Made by a program: the position numbers and the translations under genes
From: JABFSS01 sp964449445
GTDB taxonomy: Bacteria; Patescibacteriota; Gracilibacteria; Peribacterales; Peribacteraceae
Assembly (NCBI GenBank): GCA_964449445.1
Contig: CAYUZT010000003.1
Coordinates: 62,001-126,000 of the forward strand
Reading direction: 5' to 3'
DNA: 64,000 nucleotides
The notes under the pieces: model-generated
Databases searched by the model: none
What the model was told of the DNA's origin: nothing
The model's input: only the letters and a program-made list of their open reading frames with translations
Shown here: positions 8,054-15,379 of the stretch, piece by piece
Layout: each line of letters begins with the position of its first letter
Numbering within the stretch: the first letter of the stretch is position 1

Positions 8054-8779
8054 TCATTTCACCACAATCGCGTTACTGTCGCCTGCATATATAAACGATA
8101 TTTCTTGAATGACTGCATATCTGTTTGCAGAAACGAATCCTCCCAAATAATGCACTCCTTTCTTTTGAAGAGTACTCAACCAGTTTCTTGTATAGGGCGC
8201 ATTTCCATCACTATATGGCAGTGTGGTGAATGAAATGTTTTCCAGTTTAAAAAGATACTCAGTTTCACCTGCTGCATTAGGTTCAGTAATGAAGGATGCT
8301 GGCTTATAGAGATGACCACCCAAATCTCCACTATCAAGATATAAATAAACAGATTCCTTTTTTGATAATGATGCAGGTGGATACCCAGCAGCTACTCGAA
8401 TATGCAGGTATCCCCGTTCAATATTCCCTTTAGCTTCGAGCCTCAGAGAATTTTGAAGTAAAAAATCTTTTGCTGTCTGGTTGCTGCCCTCCTGATCACC
8501 TATAACAAATTTCGGAGTCACAATGTTTTCTTTATTTAGAACGACGGTGTGACCATTTTTTTGAAGATTCTGAAAATCTTTCATCTCGGGACTCAATGTC
8601 TGCTGTTCCAATTCCTCTTTGGTGATTTCAATTCCGTCTATCTTTGGAGGATCAGGGGGTGTTTCATCTGTGCCTAGTCGAATTTTTCCAATATATCGTA
8701 ACGTAAGTAGAACAACGATAATCGAAAAAATCGCAACAACAACTTTGTTCGGTTCCTGTGATTTGGGATTATCTGCCAT
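8054..8779 (-). CDS. Membrane-anchored hypothetical protein
   Basis: 241 residues from the ATG at 8779 (MADNPKSQEPN). This start is preferred over one 51 bases upstream because it gives a short 11-base overlap with the preceding gene. A single transmembrane helix (VVVAIFSIIVVLLTLRYIG) follows a short N-terminal tail. The remaining 200 residues are predicted to lie outside the membrane, with a Glu/Gln-rich linker and a beta-rich domain. I do not recognise the domain. Base composition is clearly more AT-rich than the flanking core genes, consistent with an acquired island. Confidence 0.55.
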   Translation of the reverse strand: MADNPKSQEPNKVVVAIFSIIVVLLTLRYIGKIRLGTDETPPDPPKIDGIEITKEELEQQTLSPEMKDFQNLQKNGHTVVLNKENIVTPKFVIGDQEGSNQTAKDFLLQNSLRLEAKGNIERGYLHIRVAAGYPPASLSKKESVYLYLDSGDLGGHLYKPASFITEPNAAGETEYLFKLENISFTTLPYSDGNAPYTRNWLSTLQKKGVHYLGGFVSANRYAVIQEISFIYAGDSNAIVVK

Positions 8780-9101
8780 GTCGTGAGTTTGAAGAAAGCG
8801 GAGAGAAGTAATCTTCGATACGTAGTCCAATAGCAGCAGAGACTATCAGAATTGATAGCAATAGTGGAGATTGAATTTTGAGTATTGCTTTATACACAAC
8901 AACGCAGATGCCAAAGGGTAGTAAATCTCTTAAGCCCTCTGCCCATCTTTCATTCATAACCAGAAGAAAGATCGCGTCTGCAGCGAGCAAATAAAGTAGC
9001 AAACCCAGAATGCCTGCGAAAATCCACCTCAATGCTTCAATGAAGTTGCTCTCTAGCCAATTCATCCATTTCAAAAGTGTCTTTCTATGAAAAGCAAACA
9101 T
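8769..9101 (-). CDS. Small integral membrane protein
   Basis: 110 residues with three predicted transmembrane helices (FIEALRWIFAGILGLLLYLL, then FGICVVVYKAILKI, then LLLSILIVSAAIGL). The C-terminus is charged and ends SRHGR. It overlaps the start of the downstream membrane-anchored protein by 11 bases, so the two form a coupled pair and may act as one membrane complex. No family recognised. Confidence 0.5.
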   Translation of the reverse strand: MFAFHRKTLLKWMNWLESNFIEALRWIFAGILGLLLYLLAADAIFLLVMNERWAEGLRDLLPFGICVVVYKAILKIQSPLLLSILIVSAAIGLRIEDYFSPLSSNSRHGR

Positions 9102-9166
9102 ATTGCTTAGGAGCTAAAGAATCTTAGCTTAAGAGTATTTATTGAACAATTGCCAGTGTTGTAGCT

Positions 9167-9364
9167 CTAATACAGCCTTGTCCCATCCTCATCCACCTTA
9201 AGCACATTCGGATCATCCAGTGGCTCCTGTTCTTGGATCTCTTTCATTAGCAGTAGCAGTCCAATTGCATTCGTGAAATCGTAGTTTTTCCATTTCTTGG
9301 GAAGTTGATCTCTGAAATCAGCCATAGTGCGCAGACCATAGGATGATTCGAGAAGAGTGTTCAA
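9167..9364 (-). CDS. Short conserved ORF of the island (copy 1 of 2)
   Basis: 65 residues. The region from MADFRDQLPKKWKNYDFTN to DEDGTRLY is closely matched by a second short ORF at 12575-12733. Aligned over about 52 residues the two differ at roughly ten positions and both end in DGTRLY. There is no signal peptide or membrane segment. Charged ends flank a helical GLLLLMKEIQEQEPLDDP core. It sits just downstream of the Nudix gene on the same strand. Duplication inside both halves of the island suggests a cassette-linked function that I cannot name. Confidence 0.55.
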   Translation of the reverse strand: MNTLLESSYGLRTMADFRDQLPKKWKNYDFTNAIGLLLLMKEIQEQEPLDDPNVLKVDEDGTRLY

Positions 9365-9399
9365 GCGACGGCGCTCCTGTGTGCTACGTATTGCAAGTC

Positions 9400-9990
9400 C
9401 TATGTGAGTGCCTTTGTGACCGCCTCGATTTCATCGGGGCACATTCCCAATTTTCCTTGCTGTTTCTGGTCATCGGGAATGCCCGATTGTTTGTGTTCTC
9501 CAGAGATGGGTGTTAGGCGATCAAGCTCATTCGCAGTCAGTGGCAACAGGACTCCGGCATCAATCATTGGCTGAACTGCTGCAACAAGTGCTGGATCGTG
9601 GATTTCACACAACAATGTTACGACGAGTTTCTTTCCCTCCTGACGAAGCACATTGAGCCTGCGCAATGTGTATGTACCTTCACGCAGATCGACGGTTGTC
9701 TCCTGCGGCTCTTCAGTCATTACCTGATCGGTCTCATCTTTGTGCAGATCAGTGAGTACTTGTGGAAGCGGGGCATCATCTCCGAGTGTTCTGCTCACGC
9801 ACTCTCGTAACTCTTCTGCATACTCGCGACACACGGCTTTGGATAGGCGCTCTCCTTCTGCAGCGCCACCTCCCCAGGTTTTTTCAACGCAACCAGGATA
9901 TGAATCATCTGCTTTGCGAACTTGTAACAGAGCAGTCCGTCCTTTTGTAGGATCGTTGTAAACGGCAATGGAACCAATGGCTCTTTTCAT
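9400..9990 (-). CDS. Nudix hydrolase
   Basis: 196 residues. The Nudix box is complete except for the last glycine: Gly41-x5-Glu47-x7-Arg55-Glu56-Tyr57-x-Glu59-Glu60, read in GGAAEGERLSKAVCREYAEE. The family cleaves nucleoside diphosphates linked to another group, using Mg2+ held by the REUxEE glutamates. Substrate cannot be read from sequence. The C-terminal 80 residues, rich in charged groups, are longer than a minimal Nudix fold. The gene lies in the tRNA-Ala island, upstream of a short conserved ORF, behind a minus-strand terminator at 10065-10087. Confidence 0.8.
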   Translation of the reverse strand: MKRAIGSIAVYNDPTKGRTALLQVRKADDSYPGCVEKTWGGGAAEGERLSKAVCREYAEELRECVSRTLGDDAPLPQVLTDLHKDETDQVMTEEPQETTVDLREGTYTLRRLNVLRQEGKKLVVTLLCEIHDPALVAAVQPMIDAGVLLPLTANELDRLTPISGEHKQSGIPDDQKQQGKLGMCPDEIEAVTKALT

Positions 9991-10064
9991 AGTGAACTAT
10001 ACTAAACTCTTCGTTCATTGTGTGCAAAGTCGCACGAAGTGGGCAGACTCAACCTAAGTGCAAC

Positions 10065-10087
10065 AAAAAAGCGCCAAGTGGCGCTTT
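10065..10087 (-). terminator. Hairpin terminator with 9-bp perfect stem
   Basis: AAAGCGCCA-AG-TGGCGCTTT forms a perfect 9-bp stem with a 2-base loop. The + strand has AAAAAA before it, so the minus-strand transcript ends in a U-run. It would stop minus-strand transcription before the Nudix gene and insulate it from the tRNA-Ala side. Confidence 0.7.
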
Positions 10088-10121
10088 CTAGATCAAACTC
10101 GATCAAAGTGTGCATAGTTGT

Positions 10122-10280
10122 CATGGTGGAGCTGTAGGGATCAATTTCGAACTCGACAGACCACAGAAAGTGGATCCACTTGAACGGTCTGAAATGCTCA
10201 TCTGCTTGAGGAATTCCTTGGATTTTGTGAAAAATATTCTGAAGAGTCCAGAAGCGATGGAATGTACTCTTACACTATGA
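10122..10280 (+). pseudogene. Recombinase-like C-terminal remnant B
   Basis: The frame crosses TGGTGGAGCTG (10124-10134) as GGA and ends LRNSLDFVKNILKSP then EAMECTLTL followed by TGA 10278-10280. It matches remnant A at 7743-7916 over the last 30 residues with one amino acid change (Gln to Glu) and several silent base changes. The upstream part differs more. It is probably the broken tail of an integration gene from a second integration event; no N-terminal domain is present. Confidence 0.45.
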
Positions 10281-10330
10281 AAGAGCATGTGTCGTCAATG
10301 AGCTGTAGGGAACGATTTCGAACTTTTTAG
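10124..10330 (+). repeat. Dispersed repeat copy B
   Basis: Second copy of the repeat at 7760-7975, same orientation, 2.36 kb away. It has the same order of blocks: a tRNA-like 3' end, the LRNSLDFVK coding block, then CAATGAGCTGTAGGGAACG followed by TTTCGAAC, a second T-arm-like piece. It divides the island into two segments of about 2.4 and 2.8 kb. Confidence 0.6.
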
Positions 10331-10443
10331 TCTCTAATCTGTGTCCAAAGTGCAATTAATGAAGGTCATGTTTTTTGAAGGCAGCGAAAACAGCTCTGCG
10401 CCCTCAGAGCAGGTTTTGGGCGTTGACAAAATACTGTGAATAG

Positions 10444-11622
10444 TTGAAATTATGTTTCATGGGAATCAACCATAGAGAACCGGCATATACAGACAAGGCT
10501 GCTCCCTTTATTGAAGAATTTGGAGGAAAAATCGGTGGATTGAAGTACCTGAAGGATACGACCGATCTGACTCAGCATGTTCTACCAATCACAGCTCTCC
10601 GTCCGAATGAATCTTGGGGAAAGCGCGTACCGAATCTTGTTCATAATATTGTTCGCGCGTCACACCCTCATGACTTCCAAGGATTAGTGAATGTTATTGA
10701 TTCTCAAAAAGTGAATGTTCAGAAAAGAAAAATCGGAGAAGTTATCGATGATATTCGTGCATCTGCGAGAGACGAGCTTGTTATTGCATACGCACAATAT
10801 GAGAATCCCGCATACAACGGAGACATTACAATCGGCATCCAAGCACTCATGGATCGAGACACATTACATTCTGACGCTTTCAGACGCGGTTCCATTATCG
10901 AACATCCGAACCAACCGGGGTCGTACCTCATTGAATGGGTTGAAGAATGGGAGGATGTCATGGGTCACCAACAGCGAGAGCTAACGTCTGGAATGTATAA
11001 CGATAAGGGCGAACTGGCTCGAGTACTGAATTTAATGGACGCACCGCCAAATAGCGCTGCAGAACTCATAGAAATCTATCAACGTATTCGCCGTGCAGAG
11101 CTTGTCCGAGATGACCTCACCTTCCAAGTTGAGTTTGGATCTGCACCAAATATGCCGCCCCTCATTTACCAGGTACGTGCGTTTATGCGAAAATGCTTAG
11201 CCGGTTTCCACATTGATGAAGAAGAGGCAAACAGCAAGCTTGTTATGGGTGTGACACCGGAAACAGGAGTGGTCCTCCCCGTTCTCGTCCAGAATAGAGG
11301 TGCTCCTGAGTGTCCAGACGATCCCGTAGCGATCCTAACTCCGCGGCCGAATGATTTCCGCAATCTCGAATTCCGCCCGAAACATGTCGGCGCGTACCTT
11401 GCAGGAACATCCCATGGAAGAAGTCCTGCGCCCAACATGCAGCACGGGAATTTCTGGAAAGCACAAAAAGCGGATGTCACGGTTTTCGAAGGCAGAGGCA
11501 TGGGCTTCGATGACCTTGCGCATCACGACGGCAAACTGCGAGATGCTCAGGAAGGATTACAAGACATCAAAGTTCAGATTATTTCAGATGGCGTACATGC
11601 CATCGTGAAGAAGGTGGATTAA
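10444..11622 (+). CDS. Unknown 392-residue protein next to an Mrr-like nuclease
   Basis: A soluble protein of 392 residues if the TTG at 10444 is used. ATG at 10459 (MGINHREPAY) is an equally possible start and gives 387. There is no signal peptide or membrane span. The N-terminal half contains a helical segment (VIDDIRASARDELVIAYAQY) and the C-terminal half is beta-rich with several HH and HG turns (GTSHGRSPAPNMQHGN, DDLAHHDGK). I recognise no family and see no Walker, HD or nuclease motif. It is 62 bases upstream of, and co-directional with, the Mrr-like nuclease gene. The two fill one cassette of the island and may function together. Confidence 0.6.
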   Translation: MKLCFMGINHREPAYTDKAAPFIEEFGGKIGGLKYLKDTTDLTQHVLPITALRPNESWGKRVPNLVHNIVRASHPHDFQGLVNVIDSQKVNVQKRKIGEVIDDIRASARDELVIAYAQYENPAYNGDITIGIQALMDRDTLHSDAFRRGSIIEHPNQPGSYLIEWVEEWEDVMGHQQRELTSGMYNDKGELARVLNLMDAPPNSAAELIEIYQRIRRAELVRDDLTFQVEFGSAPNMPPLIYQVRAFMRKCLAGFHIDEEEANSKLVMGVTPETGVVLPVLVQNRGAPECPDDPVAILTPRPNDFRNLEFRPKHVGAYLAGTSHGRSPAPNMQHGNFWKAQKADVTVFEGRGMGFDDLAHHDGKLRDAQEGLQDIKVQIISDGVHAIVKKVD

Positions 11623-11684
11623 TGTCCAAAGCAATTTGAACTTTTGGGATCCTCAAGGGTGTTTGTTAAGGGTATTTTACCCAC

Positions 11685-12578
11685 ATGACAGAAGACCCTA
11701 AATGGAAACGCTTTGAGAAGCTCGTAGCGAAGGTTCAGAAGGACCTAGCTCCGAAAGCCACTGTTATGCATAACGACAAGATCTTGGGCAAAGATTCCGG
11801 CAAAGAACGACAAATTGATGTGAGTGTAAAAGTACGAACAGGACAATATGACCTTCTTATCATCATAAGCTGTAAAGATTATAAAGACCCTGTAGATGTT
11901 GAGGACGTGGGTAGTTTTGCATCTGTAATTGAGGATGTGAGAGCAAATCAAGGTGCAATGGTGGCAGCAAATGGCTTCACTGATGGAGCCAAACAGCTAG
12001 CGGCAACAAAAGGAATCAATCTTTACCGATTGGTAGATGCTGAAAAGCATGACTGGCAAACCAAGATCGCAATCCCAGCAACCTGCGAAGAGTTATGCCT
12101 AAAGAGCTTCGGTCTTATCTTTTCCTCCACAGATCGAATGGGCTTTTACGCACACGAAGCAGATATGAGGAATGTAATGTTGTACGAAGAAGATCAGAGA
12201 CCCTTAGGGAAAGTCGTGGATTTATTGCTAAAAAAGTGGAATGCCAAAGCCCTGCCCATGGAGCCAGGAGAATATTCGGATGTTGAATTTTTGGATGTTC
12301 CGGTAACAAAGATTTATGAAGACCGGTTTTGCAAAGTCAAAGTCAAAGCAAGAATCAACGTAGAGAAGCGATTATTTTTTGGATGGTGGCCATTGCTAGA
12401 GGTTTCAGGATTCAAAGATGAAATGACCAACGTGATAACCACCAGCAAACTTAAAACAGAAACTCTGACTCATAGAGATATTGAGGATCATTGGACTCTT
12501 GTCGCAAATCCAAATGAGATTTCTGTAGAACCATTGGCTAAACTAACAGCATTCATTTCATACCCCCTGGATGTTTAA
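11685..12578 (+). CDS. Mrr-like PD-(D/E)XK restriction endonuclease family protein
   Basis: 297 residues. The N-terminal 130 residues fit the Mrr/type IV restriction endonuclease fold. ERQIDVSVKV supplies the first acidic residue (Asp45), LLIIISCKDYKDPVDVEDVG supplies Lys64, and then come a core helix (FASVIEDVRANQGAMVAANG) and FTDGAKQLAATKGINLYRL. The usual glutamate or glutamine two residues before the lysine is Ser62, so activity could be altered. The C-terminal half is unrecognised and may be a sensing domain. Role: probable DNA cleavage in defence, acting with the unknown gene upstream. Its stop overlaps the stop of the convergent short ORF. Confidence 0.7.
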   Translation: MTEDPKWKRFEKLVAKVQKDLAPKATVMHNDKILGKDSGKERQIDVSVKVRTGQYDLLIIISCKDYKDPVDVEDVGSFASVIEDVRANQGAMVAANGFTDGAKQLAATKGINLYRLVDAEKHDWQTKIAIPATCEELCLKSFGLIFSSTDRMGFYAHEADMRNVMLYEEDQRPLGKVVDLLLKKWNAKALPMEPGEYSDVEFLDVPVTKIYEDRFCKVKVKARINVEKRLFFGWWPLLEVSGFKDEMTNVITTSKLKTETLTHRDIEDHWTLVANPNEISVEPLAKLTAFISYPLDV

Positions 12579-12733
12579 TACAGCCTTGTTCCATCCTCAT
12601 CAATCTTGATCACATTGGGATCATCCAGTGGTTCTTGCTCCTGAATCTCTTTCATGAGGAGCAATAGGCCAATGACATTCGTGAAATCGTAGTTTTTCCA
12701 TTTCGCAGGGAGCTTGTCTCTAAAGTCGTCCAT
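12575..12733 (-). CDS. Short conserved ORF of the island (copy 2 of 2)
   Basis: 52 residues from ATG 12733 to TAA 12575. Reads MDDFRDKLPAKWKNYDFTN, then IGLLLLMKEIQEQEPLDDPN, then DEDGTRLY. It is the paralogue of 9167-9364. Similarity continues upstream of the Met in frame (ESNGLPT here, ESSYGLRT in copy 1), so the real N-terminus may be longer or this copy may be truncated. It converges on the Mrr-like gene with overlapping stop codons. Conservation with few frame-disrupting changes argues it is translated. Confidence 0.55.
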   Translation of the reverse strand: MDDFRDKLPAKWKNYDFTNVIGLLLLMKEIQEQEPLDDPNVIKIDEDGTRLY

Positions 12734-12878
12734 AGTGGGCAAACCGTTGCTCTCCTGTGCAAAGATTGCAACTCAGTGGACTGGACTTAAGTTCGAATCC
12801 CTTCAGCTCGAGCTGTTCCTCTTCGAACCGACTTTTGCTCTTCAGATAAACGAAAAGTCGGTGTTGTGTCATATTCGT

Positions 12879-12954
12879 TGGTGGAGCTGAGGGGACTTAA
12901 ACCCCTGGCCTCTACAATGCGAATGTAGCGCTCTATCAGCTGAGCTACAGCCCC
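12879..12954 (-). tRNA. tRNA-Ala(CGC), CCA encoded
   Basis: 76 nt including CCA. Acceptor GGGGCTG pairs with CAGCTCC (one G-U). The D-stem is GCTC/GAGC, the anticodon stem CTACA/TGTAG with loop TTCGCAT (anticodon CGC, Ala), and the T-stem AGGGG/CCCCT. The T-loop is TTTAAGT rather than TTCRANY, and the D-loop AGCTGATA has A at position 19, so the usual G19-C56 contact is replaced by A19-U56. The 3' 18 bases are repeated at 7676-7693. The sequence upstream carries three partial 5' copies. Confidence 0.88.
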
Positions 12955-13107
12955 ACGATTGTGTAACGATTCTATCATCCGCCTGGGCGGATACAGCCCC
13001 ACGGTTTGTAAGAACTCTATCATCCGCCTGTGGCGGATACAGCCCCATGCGGTTGTGAAAGAAATGAGGATGGAATGCCTCTAATCGGCCTGGGCCGATA
13101 CAGCCCC
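12955..13107 (-). repeat. Three tandem partial copies of the tRNA-Ala 5' end
   Basis: On the minus strand GGGGCTGTA recurs at 12994-13000, 13040-13046 and 13101-13107 (positions of the GGGGCTG), spaced 46, 46 and 61 bases from the tRNA 5' end. In each copy the D-arm is replaced by a longer hairpin (ATCCGCC/GGCGGAT in two copies, ATCGGCC/GGCCGAT in the third) followed by GATAGA in two of them. The rest of the tRNA is missing. They would be transcribed ahead of the tRNA. The gene-free stretch continues to the FTR1 promoter. Confidence 0.7.
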
Positions 13108-13158
13108 ACAAAAGAACGCGCATATTCTACGAACTTCGATGGAGAAATCCACCAAGAG

Positions 13159-13188
13159 TTGCATTGAATTCTCTCTCGCGTCTATACT
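13159..13188 (+). promoter_or_regulatory. Putative promoter of the FTR1 gene
   Basis: TTGCAT (13159-13164), 18-base spacer, TATACT (13183-13188). The start codon is at 13300, leaving a leader of about 105 bases with some GC-rich self-complementarity (GCCGC and GCGGC segments). I see no clear Fur box. Confidence 0.45.
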
Positions 13189-13299
13189 CCGTCTACCGGT
13201 GCACTCAGCGCATGTTGCACGTCTGCGTGCCGAAACGCCGCTGTACATAATCAAAAACTTGCACTGCGGCGTGCAGGCACGGTCTTCCCCTCGGCCCAC

Positions 13300-13944
13300 A
13301 TGTTCCCTGCCGCCCTTATCACGCTGCGTGAGACGCTCGAAGCCTCTCTGATTATCGCGATCATCCTGGCGTGCGTGGAGAAAGTGGAGAATCGGAAGCA
13401 TTCGATTGTGGTGTGGTCCGGCGTGTTTGCGGGCGTGAGCGTGAGCTTCCTCCTCGCGCTGTTTTTCGAATCGATCATTGGTGGTTTTACCGGCCGGAGC
13501 GAAGAATTGTACGAGGGAAGCATGATGCTCGCAGGCTCGCTCCTGCTCACCTGGATGATCGTGTGGATGCTGAAGCGTCGCAAAACCATTCGCAGCGACA
13601 TCCAGCAGAAGGTGCAGTCGCACCTGGAGAAAGAGCATCTTATTGGCCTCTTTTTCCTCGCTCTCGTCAGTACCGCGCGCGAAGCAGTGGAAACAATCAT
13701 TTTCCTCAAAGCCAGTATTCTCCACACCAATGCGGGTATGGAAGTCTTTGGAGGCCTCTCGGGTATTTTTGTCGCCGTGTGCCTCAGCTATTTCCTCTTC
13801 CGCGGCATCGAAATTCTCCCGATCAAGAAATTCTTCACCATCACCAGCATTCTCCTCATGATTTTTGCAGCGACCCTGTTTGTGCACGGAATTGAAGAAT
13901 TCGCGGAGGCGGGAGTCTTCTCGTTCTCCGCAAACGGCCAATAG
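13300..13944 (+). CDS. FTR1-family iron/lead permease
   Basis: 214-residue integral membrane protein with about six helices. It carries both RExxE iron-binding motifs of the FTR1/EfeU family, RETLE at residues 10-14 and REAVE near residue 128. The family moves oxidised iron across the cytoplasmic membrane, usually with an extracytoplasmic oxidase or binding partner. No EfeO or EfeB is adjacent. It is somewhat shorter than E. coli EfeU but appears complete. The downstream secreted protein is co-directional and may be co-transcribed. Confidence 0.85.
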   Translation: MFPAALITLRETLEASLIIAIILACVEKVENRKHSIVVWSGVFAGVSVSFLLALFFESIIGGFTGRSEELYEGSMMLAGSLLLTWMIVWMLKRRKTIRSDIQQKVQSHLEKEHLIGLFFLALVSTAREAVETIIFLKASILHTNAGMEVFGGLSGIFVAVCLSYFLFRGIEILPIKKFFTITSILLMIFAATLFVHGIEEFAEAGVFSFSANGQ

Positions 13945-14050
13945 ATGCCTTTTTCTGGTAAGGAAAACGCAACTTCTTTTTCGTCATGAGAACAGTATCC
14001 GTCCGTCTACTCCTATGCCGCTCTTTCTTTATTTCCTTCCCACCTTCTGT

Positions 14051-14581
14051 ATGAGAAAACTCGCTCTCAGTACTGCCATTGCGCTCACAAGCGCCCTTGT
14101 TGCAATGCCTGCGTTTGCAGAGACTTCGTCCAATGCTTCCGCATCGGCCCAGGTCACCTCGAGTGCCGATCTCGCGTGTATGTCGGCTGCCGTTGATGTG
14201 CGGGAAACCGCGCTGATCAATGCGCAGACGTCGTTCAATGGAAGCATCCTTTCTGCCAGACAGACGCTTCGGACAAGCCTGATGGCAGCGTTTACGATCA
14301 GTAATAATAAGGACCGTCGTGTGGCGATCAAAGCCGCATGGAAGGTCTACGTTGATGCCGCCGTGAAGGCCCGTAAGCAGTTCACGACCAGCATGAATGC
14401 CGCATGGAAGGCCTATGCGACCGCCACGGTCAACTGTCGCGTCGATGTGAATAACGATAGCGATGACAACGACAAGGATGATCGCAGAAATAATCGCGGT
14501 TGGTTAAAGGACATGCTCAAGAACAACGCGAAAGCCGATATCAAGGTGCACGCGAAAAGTGGTCTCCACTTGGGTTGGTAA
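14051..14581 (+). CDS. Secreted charged helical protein
   Basis: 176 residues starting at MRKLALSTAIALTSALVAM, a clear signal peptide with cleavage after AFA. The mature protein is predicted helical with repeated patterns AAWKVYVDAAVKARKQFTTS and MNAAWKAYATA, two related helices of about 25 residues. A strongly acidic Asn/Asp stretch (NDSDDNDKDD) and a basic tail follow. I do not recognise the family. It follows FTR1 and could be a periplasmic metal-binding or structural partner, which is speculative. An intrinsic terminator lies 28 bases beyond its stop. Confidence 0.6.
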   Translation: MRKLALSTAIALTSALVAMPAFAETSSNASASAQVTSSADLACMSAAVDVRETALINAQTSFNGSILSARQTLRTSLMAAFTISNNKDRRVAIKAAWKVYVDAAVKARKQFTTSMNAAWKAYATATVNCRVDVNNDSDDNDKDDRRNNRGWLKDMLKNNAKADIKVHAKSGLHLGW

Positions 14582-14586
14582 CGACC

Positions 14587-15234
14587 CTACGCGCTGACCG
14601 ATGAAGAAGGCCGCCTCCGGGTGGCCTTTTTCTTGCGACTCCACTCCGTCAGTTCCCCCATCTTCCGTTCGATGAGATCGGCTCTGCGCAGGCGACGGAT
14701 GTGCGAAGGGGGAAGCACGGGGTAATGCCGAACGGCATCCACGTACTCCGGAATGTAGGAGATGTTCTCCTCTGCCGTCATCCACCCCCGGTCATCGAAG
14801 CGAGAGAGATCAACAGGGAGCGAGTATGACCGCAGGGTTTTACGGCCATCGTTCAGAAAGTACTCGTGGAAGAACGACATCACGAGCTCACGGACGGTCC
14901 TGTACACCGGTTCGCGGTATCGCAGCACCCCGTGGTTAGTCTTACTGATTGCGCCCCAGCATCCCTTTTGCCGGAAGACCGCCACGACGTGATCGTCGTC
15001 CTCCACGCTCGATTTCAGGTCGAGCACAAGCGGACGGAAGCCGGCGAACCGCAGAGCGGCTGCCGCGAGCATTGCGCCCTCCATGCAGTGAGCCCGCCGC
15101 TCGCGCAGAACGCAGCGGGGAGAAAAATAGGTGTCGTCAAAATTCATCGGAAACGTGTCCAGATAGTCCTGAATCTTTTGAGGAGTGCGCAGTGAACGCA
15201 GTATTCGGCATTCGTCTCTCGTGAAACCGTGCAT
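14587..15234 (-). CDS. Transglutaminase-like cysteine protease-fold protein
   Basis: 215 residues, cytosolic. RRAHCMEGAMLAAAALRFAG near residue 50 fits the Cys-helix of transglutaminase-like enzymes. DDDHVVAVFRQKGCWGAISK near residue 83 supplies the His strand, and a later Asn or Asp (NHGVLRYRE) may complete a triad. The family includes peptidases and amidases. The C-terminus (RKKKATRRRPSSSVSA) is read through the + strand terminator at 14609-14631, so the last dozen codons are dictated by that hairpin. Convergent with the secreted-protein gene. Confidence 0.6.
   Translation of the reverse strand: MHGFTRDECRILRSLRTPQKIQDYLDTFPMNFDDTYFSPRCVLRERRAHCMEGAMLAAAALRFAGFRPLVLDLKSSVEDDDHVVAVFRQKGCWGAISKTNHGVLRYREPVYRTVRELVMSFFHEYFLNDGRKTLRSYSLPVDLSRFDDRGWMTAEENISYIPEYVDAVRHYPVLPPSHIRRLRRADLIERKMGELTEWSRKKKATRRRPSSSVSA
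14609..14631 (+). terminator. Intrinsic terminator of the FTR1/secreted-protein unit
   Basis: GGCCGCC-TCCG-GGTGGCC followed by TTTTT. The stem has 7 bp including one G-U and a TCCG tetraloop. It lies inside the coding 3' end of the convergent transglutaminase-like gene. Confidence 0.85.
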
Positions 15235-15260
15235 AGACGGACTATACCCTCGTGCTGCAA

Positions 15261-15335
15261 TGGTGGCCCCGGTCAGAATTGAACTGACTACGCCTGCCTC
15301 TTCAGGGCAGCGCTCTACCGATGAGCTACAGGGCC
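15261..15335 (-). tRNA. tRNA-Phe(GAA), CCA encoded
   Basis: 75 nt including CCA. Acceptor GGCCCTG pairs with CGGGGCC, the D-arm is GCTC-ATCGGTA-GAGC, and the anticodon arm is CTGCC-CTGAAGA-GGCAG with anticodon GAA. The T-arm GTCAG-TTCAATT-CTGAC has a canonical TTC. All invariant positions are in place. Confidence 0.93.
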
Positions 15336-15379
15336 ATAGGAAAATAGTACCAAACTATAGGTGCAGGCAAAATGAGTAT

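Larger units (their letters stand above)
9991..10443. other. Gene-free stretch inside the island
   Basis: It contains a bidirectional hairpin terminator (10065-10087), a degenerate tRNA-Ala 3'-end sequence (10124-10134), dispersed repeat copy B and recombinase-like remnant B. The last 60 bases hold TTGACA (about 10422), possibly the -35 of the promoter of the next gene. No -10 box at a good distance is convincing. No intact gene seen. Confidence 0.5.

Noticed and set aside
13081..13941. 286-residue open frame antisense to FTR1
   Set aside because: It is the shadow of the FTR1 gene, starts in the tRNA-Ala partial-repeat array, and shows no domain. FTR1 has both RExxE motifs and is clearly the real gene.
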